Source: Oxalicibacterium faecigallinarum
GTDB taxonomy: Bacteria; Pseudomonadota; Gammaproteobacteria; Burkholderiales; Burkholderiaceae_D
DNA length: 64,000 nt
Reading direction: 5' to 3'
NCBI RefSeq assembly: GCF_014635705.1
Contig: NZ_BMDI01000001.1
Location: 512,008-576,007, forward strand
Each line of letters opens with the position of its first letter. Within the stretch, counting starts at the first letter, position 1. The notes under the pieces are model-generated. The model was not told the DNA's origin. It searched no databases and was given only the letters and a program-made list of their open reading frames with translations. A program made the translations under genes and the position numbers. Of this stretch, positions 19,360 to 28,937 are shown in pieces.

Positions 19360-22300
19360 ATGCAGATTTCCCGCGCATTCATTCTGCGGCCGGTTGCGAC
19401 CTCGCTGCTCATGCTGGCTATTCTGATCGCCGGTTTGCTGGCTTATCGACTGTTGCCGGTATCGGCACTACCGCAAGTTGATTATCCGGTGATTCAGGTG
19501 TTTACCTATCAGCCGGGGGCCAGTCCCGATGTGACGGCGCGTACGGTCACGGCGCCGCTGGAGCGTCGTCTCGGGCAGATTCCCGGCTTGCAGCAAATGT
19601 CATCCACCAGCTCTGGTGGGGTGTCGGTCATCACCTTGCGCTTTGCGCTGGAAGTGAAGATGGGCGTGGCAGAACAGGACGTGCAGGCAGCCATTCAGAC
19701 GGCAGCCAGCTTGTTGCCGGGTGATTTGCCGACGCCACCGATCTATCGCAAGGTCAATCCGGCCGATGCGCCGATCATGACGCTGGCGATCCGTTCCGAT
19801 ACCTTGCCGTTGCCTGCCGTCGTCGATCTGGTCGAGACGCGCATGGCGCAAAAATTGTCGCGTTTGCCGGGCGTCGGTCTGGTCAGCCTGGCGGGCGGTC
19901 AGCGTCCGGCGATTCGGGTGGAAGCCAATGCCCGCGCATTGGCGTCAGCCGGTCTGAGCCTGGAACAATTGCGCACCGCGATTGCGCAAGCCAACAGCAA
20001 CCAGCCAAAAGGGAGCTTTGACGGTGCGACGCGTTCGACGATGCTGGATGCCAATGACCAACTGCGCTCCATCGAGGAATATCGCAAGCTGATCGTCGCC
20101 TGGGAAAACGGTGCACCCTTGCGACTGGAGGATATTGCCAAGGTATCAAATGGCGCGGAGGATCGTTTTCTCGCAGCGTGGGCAGGCAATGCCTGTGAGC
20201 GCAATACGGAAAAGGCTGCAGAGAAAGAGACGGAAAAGCGCGCAGCCTGTGATGTCTATCCCGCCGTACTGCTGAATATTCAGCGCCAGCCCGGTGCCAA
20301 TGTCATTCATGTGGCGGATCGGGTGCGCGAGTTGCTGCCGCAACTGAGGGCCACGCTGCCGGCATCGGTCAAGGTGGAAATCATGTCCGATCGCACCGAG
20401 AGTATCCGTGCTTCGGTGCGCGGCGTGCAACATGAGTTGCTGTTTGCAATTGCACTGGTCGTAATTGTGACGTTTGTATTCCTGCGTACGCTGCCTGCAA
20501 CCATCATTCCGAGTGTTGCCGTGCCGTTGTCGCTGGTCGGTACTTTTGTGGCGATGTATCTGCTCGGTTACTCTCTCAATAACCTTAGTTTGATGGCACT
20601 GACGATTGCAACCGGCTTTGTGGTTGACGATGCGATCGTGATGCTGGAAAACATTGCACGACATCGCGAGGCCGGCGCCGGGCCGCTGCAAGCGGCACTG
20701 GAAGGCGCGCGCGAAATCGGCTTTACCCTGATCTCGCTGACGGTTTCGCTGGTGGCGGTCTTGATTCCTTTGCTGTTCATGGCAGATGTGGTCGGACGGA
20801 TGTTCCACGAATTTGCCGTCACGCTGGCGATTGCCATTGGTATTTCGCTGATCGTGTCGCTGACGCTGACACCGATGATGGCGGCGCGCATGCTCAAGCA
20901 CGCACCGTCCCATGGCCGGAGTGCAGAAGGCGGGCATGGCCCGCGCGACTGGCTCAGCAGCACGATCGATCGTTACGCGTATGCGCTGGATTGGGTGCTG
21001 GCGCGCCAGTCGCTCGCCTTGCTGGTCATGGCCTGTACGTTGTTGCTGACGGTACTGCTCTATCTGGCCGTGCCCAAGGGATTTTTCCCGGTGCAGGACA
21101 GTAGTGCGATTCAGGTCGTGACAGAAGCGCCGCAAAGCATTTCATTCTCGGCAATGGCAGATCGTCAGCAAGCATTGGCCGATGCCTTGCTCAAGGTGGA
21201 TGGCGTGGTGGGCATTTCGTCCTTTATCGGCGTGGATGGCAACAATGCGACGCTCAATAGTGGTCGCATGCTGATCACGCTGGCGCCGCATGCGGACCGT
21301 AGCTTATCCGCAGGCGCGTTGATCGACAGCCTGCGCGAACGTGCGCGTGAAGTATCCGGTATTGCAGCCTGGTTCCAGCCGGTACAGGAGCTGGGCATGG
21401 AAGATCGCATCAGCCGCACGCAATATCAGTTCACGCTGAGCTCACCGGATCGCAAGGAGCTGTCAACTTGGACGCACACTATGCTCTCGGCCTTGCAGCA
21501 GCGTCCTGAACTGACCGATGTTGCGGCCAATCTGCAGACCGATGGCTTGCAGGCATTTGTCGAGATTGATCGTGATGCCGCGTCACGTCTTGGCTTGCGT
21601 GTCGGTGATGTGGCAACGGCATTGCAGAATGCCTTTGGCCAGCGTCAGATCAGTACCCTGTTCACCCATGCGAGCCAGTATCGTGTCGTGATCGAAACGG
21701 ACGATGCAAAAGGTGGAGGCTTGCGTGCGCTGGAAGGGATTTATGTTGTGCCAAGCAGCAGCGTGGCAACGTCCGGCACGACGGCGGCAACGGCGGCCAA
21801 CATCACGTATGGCACGCCGGTACCGTTGACATCGGTAGCACGTGTGGTTGAGAGGAAAGCACCGCTGGCGATTGATCATCAGGGACAATTCCCGGCGGTG
21901 ACGATGTCCTTCAATCTGGCTGCCGGCAAGTCGCTGGGGGACGCGGTCGCGGCGGTTGAGGCCACCAAGGCAGAGATTGGATTGCCCGCATCGGTCGAGC
22001 TGGCATTTCAGGGTGCAGCCGAGGCATTCCGCAGTTCGCTGTCGAATACCTTGTGGCTGATTCTGGCAGCGGTGGTTGTCATGTATCTGGTGCTCGGCAT
22101 GTTATATGAAAGTGCCGTGCATCCACTGACGATTCTTTCAACCCTGCCGTCGGCAACTGTCGGTGCATTGCTGGCTTTGCTGCTGATGGGGCGTCCGCTG
22201 GATCTGATTGCGGTCATCGGTATTGTTCTGCTGATCGGTCTGGTCAAGAAAAACGGCATCATGATGGTGGATTTTGCGCTGGATGCGCAGCGCCGTCTGA

Positions 22301-22581
22301 ACATGACGCCGGCAGAAGCAATCCGTCGTGCCGCTTTGCTGCGCTTTCGTCCGATTCTGATGACGACACTGGCGGCCTTGTTTGGCGCCGTTCCGCTGAT
22401 GCTGGCCAGCGGTTCCGGCGCAGAATTGCGTCAGCCATTGGGTATCGTGATGGTTGGTGGCTTGATCGTCAGTCAGGTTCTGACCCTGTTTACCACGCCG
22501 GTCGTTTATCTGGCTTTTGATCGTCTTGGCAGAAGCCAGGCGCAATCAGCCGCAAATCAGCCGCAACGGCCTGACGAGTGA
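19360..22581 (+). CDS. mdtB: RND efflux pump subunit MdtB-like
   Basis: This 1073-residue inner-membrane RND transporter is one of the two different subunits of an MdtBC heterotrimer. The N-terminus is [37 protein letters not shown]. The TM4 proton-relay aspartates are present in [14 protein letters not shown]. Large periplasmic loops follow TM1 and TM7. It is longer than E. coli MdtB (~1040), partly because of a charged insert between Cys279 and Cys297 ([19 protein letters not shown]) in the first periplasmic loop. It starts 7 nt after mdtA. The family exports bile salts, novobiocin and similar compounds; in E. coli a role in enterobactin export has been reported. Confidence 0.93.
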   Translation: MQISRAFILRPVATSLLMLAILIAGLLAYRLLPVSALPQVDYPVIQVFTYQPGASPDVTARTVTAPLERRLGQIPGLQQMSSTSSGGVSVITLRFALEVKMGVAEQDVQAAIQTAASLLPGDLPTPPIYRKVNPADAPIMTLAIRSDTLPLPAVVDLVETRMAQKLSRLPGVGLVSLAGGQRPAIRVEANARALASAGLSLEQLRTAIAQANSNQPKGSFDGATRSTMLDANDQLRSIEEYRKLIVAWENGAPLRLEDIAKVSNGAEDRFLAAWAGNACERNTEKAAEKETEKRAACDVYPAVLLNIQRQPGANVIHVADRVRELLPQLRATLPASVKVEIMSDRTESIRASVRGVQHELLFAIALVVIVTFVFLRTLPATIIPSVAVPLSLVGTFVAMYLLGYSLNNLSLMALTIATGFVVDDAIVMLENIARHREAGAGPLQAALEGAREIGFTLISLTVSLVAVLIPLLFMADVVGRMFHEFAVTLAIAIGISLIVSLTLTPMMAARMLKHAPSHGRSAEGGHGPRDWLSSTIDRYAYALDWVLARQSLALLVMACTLLLTVLLYLAVPKGFFPVQDSSAIQVVTEAPQSISFSAMADRQQALADALLKVDGVVGISSFIGVDGNNATLNSGRMLITLAPHADRSLSAGALIDSLRERAREVSGIAAWFQPVQELGMEDRISRTQYQFTLSSPDRKELSTWTHTMLSALQQRPELTDVAANLQTDGLQAFVEIDRDAASRLGLRVGDVATALQNAFGQRQISTLFTHASQYRVVIETDDAKGGGLRALEGIYVVPSSSVATSGTTAATAANITYGTPVPLTSVARVVERKAPLAIDHQGQFPAVTMSFNLAAGKSLGDAVAAVEATKAEIGLPASVELAFQGAAEAFRSSLSNTLWLILAAVVVMYLVLGMLYESAVHPLTILSTLPSATVGALLALLLMGRPLDLIAVIGIVLLIGLVKKNGIMMVDFALDAQRRLNMTPAEAIRRAALLRFRPILMTTLAALFGAVPLMLASGSGAELRQPLGIVMVGGLIVSQVLTLFTTPVVYLAFDRLGRSQAQSAANQPQRPDE

Positions 22582-22591
22582 ACGTGCCTCA

Positions 22592-25500
22592 ATGAACGCG
22601 ATTGCTCGTCTTTTTATTCGTCGGCCGATTGCCAGCATCATGCTGGCAATTGCGATTGTGCTGGCCGGCATGCTGGCCTGGCGCCTGTTGCCGGTGGCGC
22701 CGTTGCCGGCAGTTGATTTTCCCGTCATTCAGGTCACTGCCAACCTGCCGGGTGCCAGCCCGGAGAGTATGGCGGCCACGGTTGCCGGTCCGCTCGAGCG
22801 TGCGCTCGGCAGTATTGCCGGCATCATGCGCTTGCAGTCGAGCAGCAATCAGGGCGCAACACGTGTGACGATCGAGTTCGAGCTGGATCGCAATATCGAT
22901 GAAGCGGCACGCGAAGTGCAGGCTGCGATCAATGCCGTGCGCGGGCAATTGCCATCGGGCATGCGTGACAATCCCAGCTATATCAAGGTCAATCCGTCGC
23001 AAGCGCCGATCATGGCGCTGGCTCTGAGCTCGGAGCGCCTGCCTTCTTCCGCACTGTATGACAGTGCATCCACGGTGTTGGCGCAAAAAATCGCGCAAGT
23101 GATTGGCGTGGGTGAAGTGCGCGTCGATGGTGCCTCGTTGCCAGCCGTACGTGTGCAGATCGATCCGGGCGCATTGGCGCATCGTGGTCTGGCATTGGAA
23201 GATGTGCGAGCAGCCATTGCACAAGCCAATGCGTGGCGACCATTGGGTACGGTGGAACAGGATGACAGGCGCTGGCAGATTGCCTTGTCATCGTCCATGC
23301 ACTCGGCATCCGACTTTGCCAAACTGGTGGTCTATCGTCATAACGATGCGGTCGTGCGTTTATCGGATGTGGCAGAAGTCAGCGATTCGGTGGAAAACCG
23401 CTATGCAAGCGGCTATCACAACGACCGTGCGGCGGTGATCATGCTGATCAATCGTCGTGCCGACGCCAACATCGTGGAAACAATCGATGCGATTCAGGCC
23501 CAGATGCCGCAATTGCAGGCGCTGGTGCCGGCGGAAGCACGACTGAGTGTCGTGATGGATCGTTCACCGGGCATTCGCGCTACCTTGCATGAGGCGCAAC
23601 TCACGCTGATGTTGTCGTGTCTGCTGGTGATGCTGGTGGTGTGGGCATTTCTTGGTAGTTTGCGCACGGCACTGATTCCGGCGATTGCCTTGCCGGTATC
23701 ACTGATCGGTACCTTCGGCGTCATGTGGTGGCAGGGATTTTCGCTGAACAATCTGTCCCTGATGGCGTTGATCGTTGCTGCCGGCTTGGTGGTGGATGAC
23801 GCCATCGTTGTGCTGGAGAACGTGCAGCGGCATATCGAACAGGAGAGGGAGCGAGGCAAGAGCGCGCAGGGCGGTGGACGTCGTGCGGTGTTCCGTGCCG
23901 CATTGCGCGGTGCCGGTGAGGTTGGCTTTACCTTGTTGGCGATGAATCTGGCGCTGGTTGTCGTGTTTCTCTCGATCCTGTTCATGGGCGGCGTGATCGA
24001 ACGTCTGTTCCGTGAGTTCTCGGTCACGCTGGCGGCGGCCATGCTGATTTCTCTCGCCGTATCGGTGACGCTGACGCCGGCATTGTGTGCGCATGCCTTA
24101 CCGGCACAACCGCCCAGGCCCGGACGACTTTCGCGACTGGCACTGGATATGTTTCATGATCTGCAGGCAGCATATGCGCGTACGCTGGACTGGGCCTTGC
24201 GTTGGCGCATATTTACCTTGCTGATTTTTCTTGCTTCGATCGGGTTGAATGTCTGGTTGTATGTCGCGATTCCCAAAGGTTTGTTGCCGCAACAGGATAC
24301 CGGGCAACTGAGTGGCTTCGTGCGTGGCGACGATGGCTTCTCGTATCAGATCATGCAGCCAAAAATTGAGGAATACCGCAAGCTGCTGGTCAGTGATCCG
24401 GCGATTGCCGATGTGACGGGTACCAGTGGCGGTAGTGGCGGCCTGACCAACTCGTGGTTTCGCATTCGTCTGAAACCATTGGCAGAGCGTGGCGAGTCGG
24501 CATCGGATGTGGTGACACGGCTTCGCAGCAAGGCGCCGCAGATACCGGGCGGCGTGCTGATCTTGTACGTGGATCAGGACATTCGTCTGACCAATCGCGG
24601 CGGCGACGGTGAATACATCTTTGTCATGCGATCCGATTCGCTGGAGGACTTGCGTAAATGGACGCGTCCGGTTGGCAAGGCGCTGGAAGCCTTGCCGGAA
24701 CTGGTCAACGTGAATATTCCCGGTGGTGAAGATGCGCAACGCGTAACACTCAATATTGATCGCGAAGCAGCGCGTCGACTGGGCGTGCGCATGGAGGCAA
24801 TCTCGGCGGCATTGAACAATTCGTTCTCGCAGCGTCAGGTGGCGACCTTGTATGACGAACTGAATCAGTATCGTGTGGTGATGGAGCTTGATCCGCGTTT
24901 TGGCGCCGAGCCAACTGCGCTGGAGCAATTGCAGGTCTTTGCTGCAAACGGATCGCGAGTGCCGCTGTCGGCGATTGCAAAGTGGAGCTTTGGTCTGGCG
25001 ACAGATCGTGTCTTTCACGACAGCCAGTTTGCTGCGTCTGGCATCGAGTATGGTGTCGCCCCGGGCTTCAGCCTGCAGGAAGCGCAAGCTGCCATCGAGC
25101 GCGCGATGGCAGCCATCACCTTGCCCTCCAATATTTATACCGGACAGGCAGCAGAAGATGACAACAGCCTGCAGGCAACGCTCAAACGGCAGCCATGGCT
25201 GATCCTTGGCGTGCTGGTGACCGTTTATCTGGTGCTGGGTATCTTGTATGAAAGCACGCTGCATCCGTTGACGATTCTGTCGACCTTGCCGTCGGCGGGC
25301 CTGGGGGCGTTGCTCGCGTTGAAATTGACGGACACCGAATTCAGTCTGATTGCCTTGCTGGGTCTGTTCCTGCTGATTGGTGTGGTGATGAAGAATGCGA
25401 TTCTGATGATCGACTTCGCTTTGTCTGCCGAACGCGAACGCGGTCTGTCTCCTTTCGATGCCATTCGTGAAGCCGCGCAGCGTCGTTTGCGTCCGATTCT

Positions 25501-25720
25501 GATGACCAATCTGGCGGCGCTGCTGGGTGCCGTGCCCTTAGTCCTCGGCATGGGGGAGGGATCGGAAATGCGCCGTCCGCTTGGTATCGCCATCATCGGT
25601 GGTCTGGCGGTCAGTCAGTTGCTGACGCTGTACACCACGCCTGCCGTTTATCTGTTGCTCGAGCGCGTGCGCCAACGTGTCTTGCGCAAACACACCGATT
25701 CATCGGTGGTTTCTTCATGA
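22592..25720 (+). CDS. mdtC: RND efflux pump subunit MdtC-like
   Basis: The second RND subunit has 1042 residues and starts FIRRPIASIMLAIAIVLAGMLAWRLLPVAPLPAVDFP. The proton-relay pair sits in GLVVDDAIVVLENV, and the C-terminal half repeats the transmembrane block ([30 protein letters not shown]). It probably assembles with the mdtB product in one trimer. The ATG is 11 nt after the mdtB stop; an in-frame start inside mdtB is rejected because it would add a polar tail before the first helix. The last codons overlap the next gene (ATGA), indicating coupled translation. Confidence 0.93.
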   Translation: MNAIARLFIRRPIASIMLAIAIVLAGMLAWRLLPVAPLPAVDFPVIQVTANLPGASPESMAATVAGPLERALGSIAGIMRLQSSSNQGATRVTIEFELDRNIDEAAREVQAAINAVRGQLPSGMRDNPSYIKVNPSQAPIMALALSSERLPSSALYDSASTVLAQKIAQVIGVGEVRVDGASLPAVRVQIDPGALAHRGLALEDVRAAIAQANAWRPLGTVEQDDRRWQIALSSSMHSASDFAKLVVYRHNDAVVRLSDVAEVSDSVENRYASGYHNDRAAVIMLINRRADANIVETIDAIQAQMPQLQALVPAEARLSVVMDRSPGIRATLHEAQLTLMLSCLLVMLVVWAFLGSLRTALIPAIALPVSLIGTFGVMWWQGFSLNNLSLMALIVAAGLVVDDAIVVLENVQRHIEQERERGKSAQGGGRRAVFRAALRGAGEVGFTLLAMNLALVVVFLSILFMGGVIERLFREFSVTLAAAMLISLAVSVTLTPALCAHALPAQPPRPGRLSRLALDMFHDLQAAYARTLDWALRWRIFTLLIFLASIGLNVWLYVAIPKGLLPQQDTGQLSGFVRGDDGFSYQIMQPKIEEYRKLLVSDPAIADVTGTSGGSGGLTNSWFRIRLKPLAERGESASDVVTRLRSKAPQIPGGVLILYVDQDIRLTNRGGDGEYIFVMRSDSLEDLRKWTRPVGKALEALPELVNVNIPGGEDAQRVTLNIDREAARRLGVRMEAISAALNNSFSQRQVATLYDELNQYRVVMELDPRFGAEPTALEQLQVFAANGSRVPLSAIAKWSFGLATDRVFHDSQFAASGIEYGVAPGFSLQEAQAAIERAMAAITLPSNIYTGQAAEDDNSLQATLKRQPWLILGVLVTVYLVLGILYESTLHPLTILSTLPSAGLGALLALKLTDTEFSLIALLGLFLLIGVVMKNAILMIDFALSAERERGLSPFDAIREAAQRRLRPILMTNLAALLGAVPLVLGMGEGSEMRRPLGIAIIGGLAVSQLLTLYTTPAVYLLLERVRQRVLRKHTDSSVVSS

Positions 25721-27189
25721 TTGATCTTGCCATGACTACTTCACGTTCCCTGTCACGTCTTGTTGCGTTGCGACGGACGATTTTGTTTGCCGCGTTGCCG
25801 ATCGCGATCCTGAGCGGCTGTGCAGTCGGGCCGGATTATGTGAAACCGGACGTCGAACTGTCACCGGCTTTTCGTCATCAGGATGGCTGGCAGGCAACGG
25901 CCACCTTGCTTGAGAAACAGGACCACACAACTGTGCAGCATACGTGGTGGTCTGTTTACGCCGATGAGGATCTTGATCGTCTGATGCGGGACGTCGCCAA
26001 GAGCAACGCCACGCTGGCGCAGTCCGAGGCGCAATGGCGCCAGGCCCGCGCCCTGATCGGCTCTGCCCGCGCATTGGGCATGCCGGTCGTTGACGCGTCG
26101 CTGGCACGTACCCGTAGTGGTGGTAACACGACTGCGACCAGCAATCTGTACAGCGCTCGTCTGGATGTGTCATGGATGCCCGATCTGTGGGGACGCGTGG
26201 CTCGCCAGCGTGAAGCGGCACTGGCCGATACGCAGGCCTATGCTGCCTTGCATGATGCCGCGCGTCTTGCCTTGCAACTGGAAGCGGCACAAGGCTACGT
26301 ACGCGTCCGCGCATTGGATCAGCAGGCAGCCTTGCTGGCTCGCGCGCTGACGGCGTATGAACGTTCTTTGGAACTGACGCGCCATCAATATGATGCGGGC
26401 TTTGTTGCGCGCGCGGACGTGATTCAGGCGGAAACGCAGTTGCAGGCTTTACGCACCCAGATATCGGCCAACAAGCGTCAACGTACGCTGGAAGAACACG
26501 CGCTGGCAACGCTGGCGGGCAGTACCCCCGCGCAATGGCGACTTGCGGTGAAGGATGTACCGTTGCCACAAGCACCTGTCGTGCCGCCGGTCTTGCCATC
26601 GGCACTGTTGATCCAGCGGCCGGATATCGCAGCGGCAGAGCGTCAGGTTGTTTCTGCCAATGCGCGTGTTGGCGTGGCGCAGAGTGCATGGTTGCCGGAC
26701 TTGACGCTTGGCGCTTCCGGTACTTTGCGTGCTGGCGGGTGGGAGGCCTTGTGGGATGCGCCCACACGCATCTGGTCGGCCGGGCCGTCACTGGCAGCAA
26801 CCTTGTTTGATGGCGGTACGCGCCGTGCCGCGCGGGAACAGGCGATTGCGGTGTATGACGAGCGTGCCGCTGCCTGGCGTGCTGCTGTCTTGCAAGGTGT
26901 GCGCGAAACCGAAGATGCGTTGGCCTCGCTGGCGTTGCTGGCGGTGCAGGATGCCCAGCAGCAGCAACTGGTCCAGCTGGCAAGCGAGAATGAGGCGGTG
27001 GTCACCAATCGCTATCAGGCTGGCGAGATCACTTTCCTCGAAGTGGCAACAGCACAAAATCTGGCACTGGACAGTCGGCGTACGGCGCTTGATGTGCAGG
27101 CATCACGTTTGACGGCAAGCATGCAACTGGTTGCGGCGCTGGGTGGCGGCTGGACGGGTGTCAACGAGGATGGTTCACTCAACGACTGA
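25717..27189 (+). CDS. Outer membrane factor lipoprotein (NodT/OprM family)
   Basis: This TolC-like outer membrane channel is dedicated to the preceding RND pump. The 490-residue product has a lipoprotein signal with lipobox LSGC (Cys35), followed by AVGPDYVKPDVELS, a hallmark of the NodT/OprM family. Two repeats of long amphipathic helices follow (about residues 85-250 and 290-480). E. coli mdtABC relies on the unlinked tolC, whereas here the channel is in the operon, as is common in betaproteobacteria. It overlaps mdtC by 4 nt. An ATG at 25732 is an alternative start. Confidence 0.93.
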   Translation: MIDLAMTTSRSLSRLVALRRTILFAALPIAILSGCAVGPDYVKPDVELSPAFRHQDGWQATATLLEKQDHTTVQHTWWSVYADEDLDRLMRDVAKSNATLAQSEAQWRQARALIGSARALGMPVVDASLARTRSGGNTTATSNLYSARLDVSWMPDLWGRVARQREAALADTQAYAALHDAARLALQLEAAQGYVRVRALDQQAALLARALTAYERSLELTRHQYDAGFVARADVIQAETQLQALRTQISANKRQRTLEEHALATLAGSTPAQWRLAVKDVPLPQAPVVPPVLPSALLIQRPDIAAAERQVVSANARVGVAQSAWLPDLTLGASGTLRAGGWEALWDAPTRIWSAGPSLAATLFDGGTRRAAREQAIAVYDERAAAWRAAVLQGVRETEDALASLALLAVQDAQQQQLVQLASENEAVVTNRYQAGEITFLEVATAQNLALDSRRTALDVQASRLTASMQLVAALGGGWTGVNEDGSLND

Positions 27190-27237
27190 AGCGATTATGG
27201 GCAGGGCAATGTCATGCCATGCTGTGCAGTCATGTCG

Positions 27238-27864
27238 TCACATGCTCATGGCTGCTTCCACCAGGGGCTTGGCCCAGTCTGGTGTTTTCTTCAGGTCTTC
27301 CAAGGCAAGTGGCCATTGCAGCTTGCCATGCTCCATTGCCAATACCAGTTGCGGATCAGGAATCGTATCGCCAGTCGCCACATCGGTGCTGTTGTCATAG
27401 GCCCGCAATTGCGCCAGATGCGGCATCAGCCCGATCAGATTGGCGAAGGCCGTGGTGCAGCGCTCTCTGATTTTTTCTTCCGGAATGTCATGTCCGCCGA
27501 TCGCCACACGTGTCTTGACGCGGGCGATATGCTGTTCTGCAGAAGCCAGTCCGCAAAACCAGATCAGCACATCATGGGTATCGCAGGCCTGCAGAAGTTT
27601 GGCAGGGATGGAATGACCGCCCAGCGTGGTTTCAAACGCAAAGCTGCGGCGGTTTGCAACGGCCTCATCGAGGCGGCGTACGCCTTCATTCCAGGCAGCG
27701 ATATTCGCATCGGTTTGCGTGCAATGCGTGGCCGCCATCAACTCGCGTGCAAAAGTATCCGGATTGAACCATGCCAGACCTGCACGGGTGAGCAGATAGC
27801 CACCAATCGAGCTTTTGCCTGCACCATTGACGCCGGCCAGCACATACAGGACCGGCTTTGCCAT
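27238..27864 (-). CDS. Zeta-toxin family kinase
   Basis: This 208-residue P-loop kinase is of the zeta-toxin type, members of which phosphorylate UDP-N-acetylglucosamine and block cell-wall synthesis. The Walker A motif GVNGAGKSS lies at residues 11-19. FNPDTFA carries the likely catalytic-base Asp36, and FAFETTLGG (residues 76-83) matches the conserved zeta ETT motif. The ATG overlaps the stop of the upstream antitoxin gene by one base (TGATG), so translation is coupled. The substrate is not proven, since related free-standing zeta-fold kinases act on other sugars or on NAD. Confidence 0.85.
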   Translation of the reverse strand: MAKPVLYVLAGVNGAGKSSIGGYLLTRAGLAWFNPDTFARELMAATHCTQTDANIAAWNEGVRRLDEAVANRRSFAFETTLGGHSIPAKLLQACDTHDVLIWFCGLASAEQHIARVKTRVAIGGHDIPEEKIRERCTTAFANLIGLMPHLAQLRAYDNSTDVATGDTIPDPQLVLAMEHGKLQWPLALEDLKKTPDWAKPLVEAAMSM

Positions 27865-28220
27865 CAATAGCTGCTACCGGCTTTGAGTTTGCCGTCGAGT
27901 TGCAATGGCTGATTCATCAAGCTACGCAGACGATCACCCGCATCATCAGTATTCAGGGATGCCAGACGTTCGTCAAAGCGTTTGCGCAAGGCATCCAGCG
28001 TGGCCGGCACGTGAGCCTGTGCGGCCTGAATCGCAGCGACCATGGCGCGATATTCGCTGGTGGAAAGGATGACCGCTTCCGGCGCATTGTGATTGGTGAC
28101 CAGAACCTTGCCGTGGTGCGAGACGGTTTGCATCACCCCACGCCAGCCGTGTTTTTTGACATCGGAGGCTGCCGTGCGAGGCAAGGTTTCGAGTGCTGCT
28201 GGTGCAAGGGGAGAGGTCAT
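27864..28220 (-). CDS. Phd/YefM-like antitoxin of the zeta toxin
   Basis: The 118-residue product has a Phd/YefM-type DNA-binding start: it contains WRGVMQTVSHHGKVLVTNHNAPEAVILSTSEYRAMV in stretches typical of that fold. The C-terminal half (about 65-118) is charged and helical and is probably the toxin-binding part. I chose the ATG at 28220, which has TGGAG at good spacing; ATG 28232 and a TTG at 28262 are in frame but lack such a site. It precedes and is coupled to the zeta-type toxin. The classic partner of zeta is epsilon, a different fold, so the pairing is notable. Confidence 0.75.
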   Translation of the reverse strand: MTSPLAPAALETLPRTAASDVKKHGWRGVMQTVSHHGKVLVTNHNAPEAVILSTSEYRAMVAAIQAAQAHVPATLDALRKRFDERLASLNTDDAGDRLRSLMNQPLQLDGKLKAGSSY

Positions 28221-28251
28221 GACCGGCTCCATAAATGAATGAATTGCTTCT

Positions 28252-28287
28252 ATTGTACCCAAAATGGCAAAAATGGGTAAATTTTGG
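28252..28287 (-). promoter_or_regulatory. Promoter and operator-like inverted repeat of the toxin-antitoxin pair
   Basis: On the minus strand TACAAT (28257-28252) is a good -10, with TTACCC 17 nt upstream. CCAAAAT (28259-28265) and ATTTTGG (28281-28287) form a perfect inverted repeat across the -35 region, and ACCCA/TGGGT nest around it. This would allow repression by the antitoxin. Confidence 0.5.
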
Positions 28288-28397
28288 ACAAAAAGGGAAA
28301 TTAGGGAATTCCGTTGCGTTGTTTAAACGTGGAACAATTGCGAGCGTCATTATGTTGTTATTCAGAACAGCGAATGGATTGGCTTGATTGAAATGTA

Positions 28398-28419
28398 TAA
28401 AATGAGAATCGTTATTATT
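28398..28419 (+). promoter_or_regulatory. -10 and Fur-box-like operator of fecI1
   Basis: TAAAAT (28398-28403) has the weak -35 TGGATT 17 nt upstream. The Fur-like site AATGAGAATCGTTATTATT (28401-28419) begins on its third-last base. A further arm GATTCTCAT (28424-28432) is an exact inverted copy of ATGAGAATC (28402-28410) and covers the start codon. Confidence 0.65.
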
Positions 28420-28430
28420 TGGTGATTCTC

Positions 28431-28937
28431 ATGCCGGCAGCAAAAACCGATTATCACTCTGAAGTGCATACCCTGTACCGCGATCATCACGGCTGGTTGC
28501 ATGGATGGCTACGCCACAAACTAGGCAATACCCACGATGCTGCAGATCTGGCGCAAGATACTTTTATCAAAGTCATGTTAGCGCACGTTAGCGAACAGCT
28601 ACGGGAACCGCGTGCCTATCTGGCGACGGTGGCAAATCGACTGGTTCTCGACCATTTCCGACGTCAACGTGTTGAGCGTAGTTATCTGGAAGTGCTGGCG
28701 ACTCTGCCGGCAGACGAGGTACCGTCGCTGGAAGCGCAAGCTGTGATGAAAGAAGCGCTGATTGAAATCGACACCATGCTCGATGGCCTCGGTGCCAAGG
28801 TCAAACAGGCATTCATTTTGAGTCAATTCGATGAACTGCCTTATGTAGAGATCGCCAAGCGGCTCGACATCTCGGTACGTTCCGTTAATACCTATGTGGC
28901 ACGCGCCATGGCGCATTGCTGTCTGCTCTTGCCATGA
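28431..28937 (+). CDS. FecI-type ECF sigma factor 1
   Basis: This 168-residue extracytoplasmic-function sigma factor is of the iron-starvation (FecI) group. Region 2 spans about residues 12-80 (HHGWLHGWLRHKLGNTHDAADLAQDTF is spread over this part, then REPRAYLATVANRLVLDHFRR). Region 4 is at about 110-165 with LPYVEIAKRLDISVRSVNTYV as its helix-turn-helix. It should direct RNA polymerase to the receptor gene downstream when the surface signal arrives. The Fur-box-like promoter predicts induction in iron limitation. The stop overlaps the fecR1 start (ATGA). No clear ribosome binding site precedes the ATG. Confidence 0.93.
   Translation: MPAAKTDYHSEVHTLYRDHHGWLHGWLRHKLGNTHDAADLAQDTFIKVMLAHVSEQLREPRAYLATVANRLVLDHFRRQRVERSYLEVLATLPADEVPSLEAQAVMKEALIEIDTMLDGLGAKVKQAFILSQFDELPYVEIAKRLDISVRSVNTYVARAMAHCCLLLP

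Noticed and set aside
24098-25264. 388-codon minus-strand frame over mdtC
   Set aside because: Antisense to a full RND pump gene; Gln/His/Arg-rich product without motifs.
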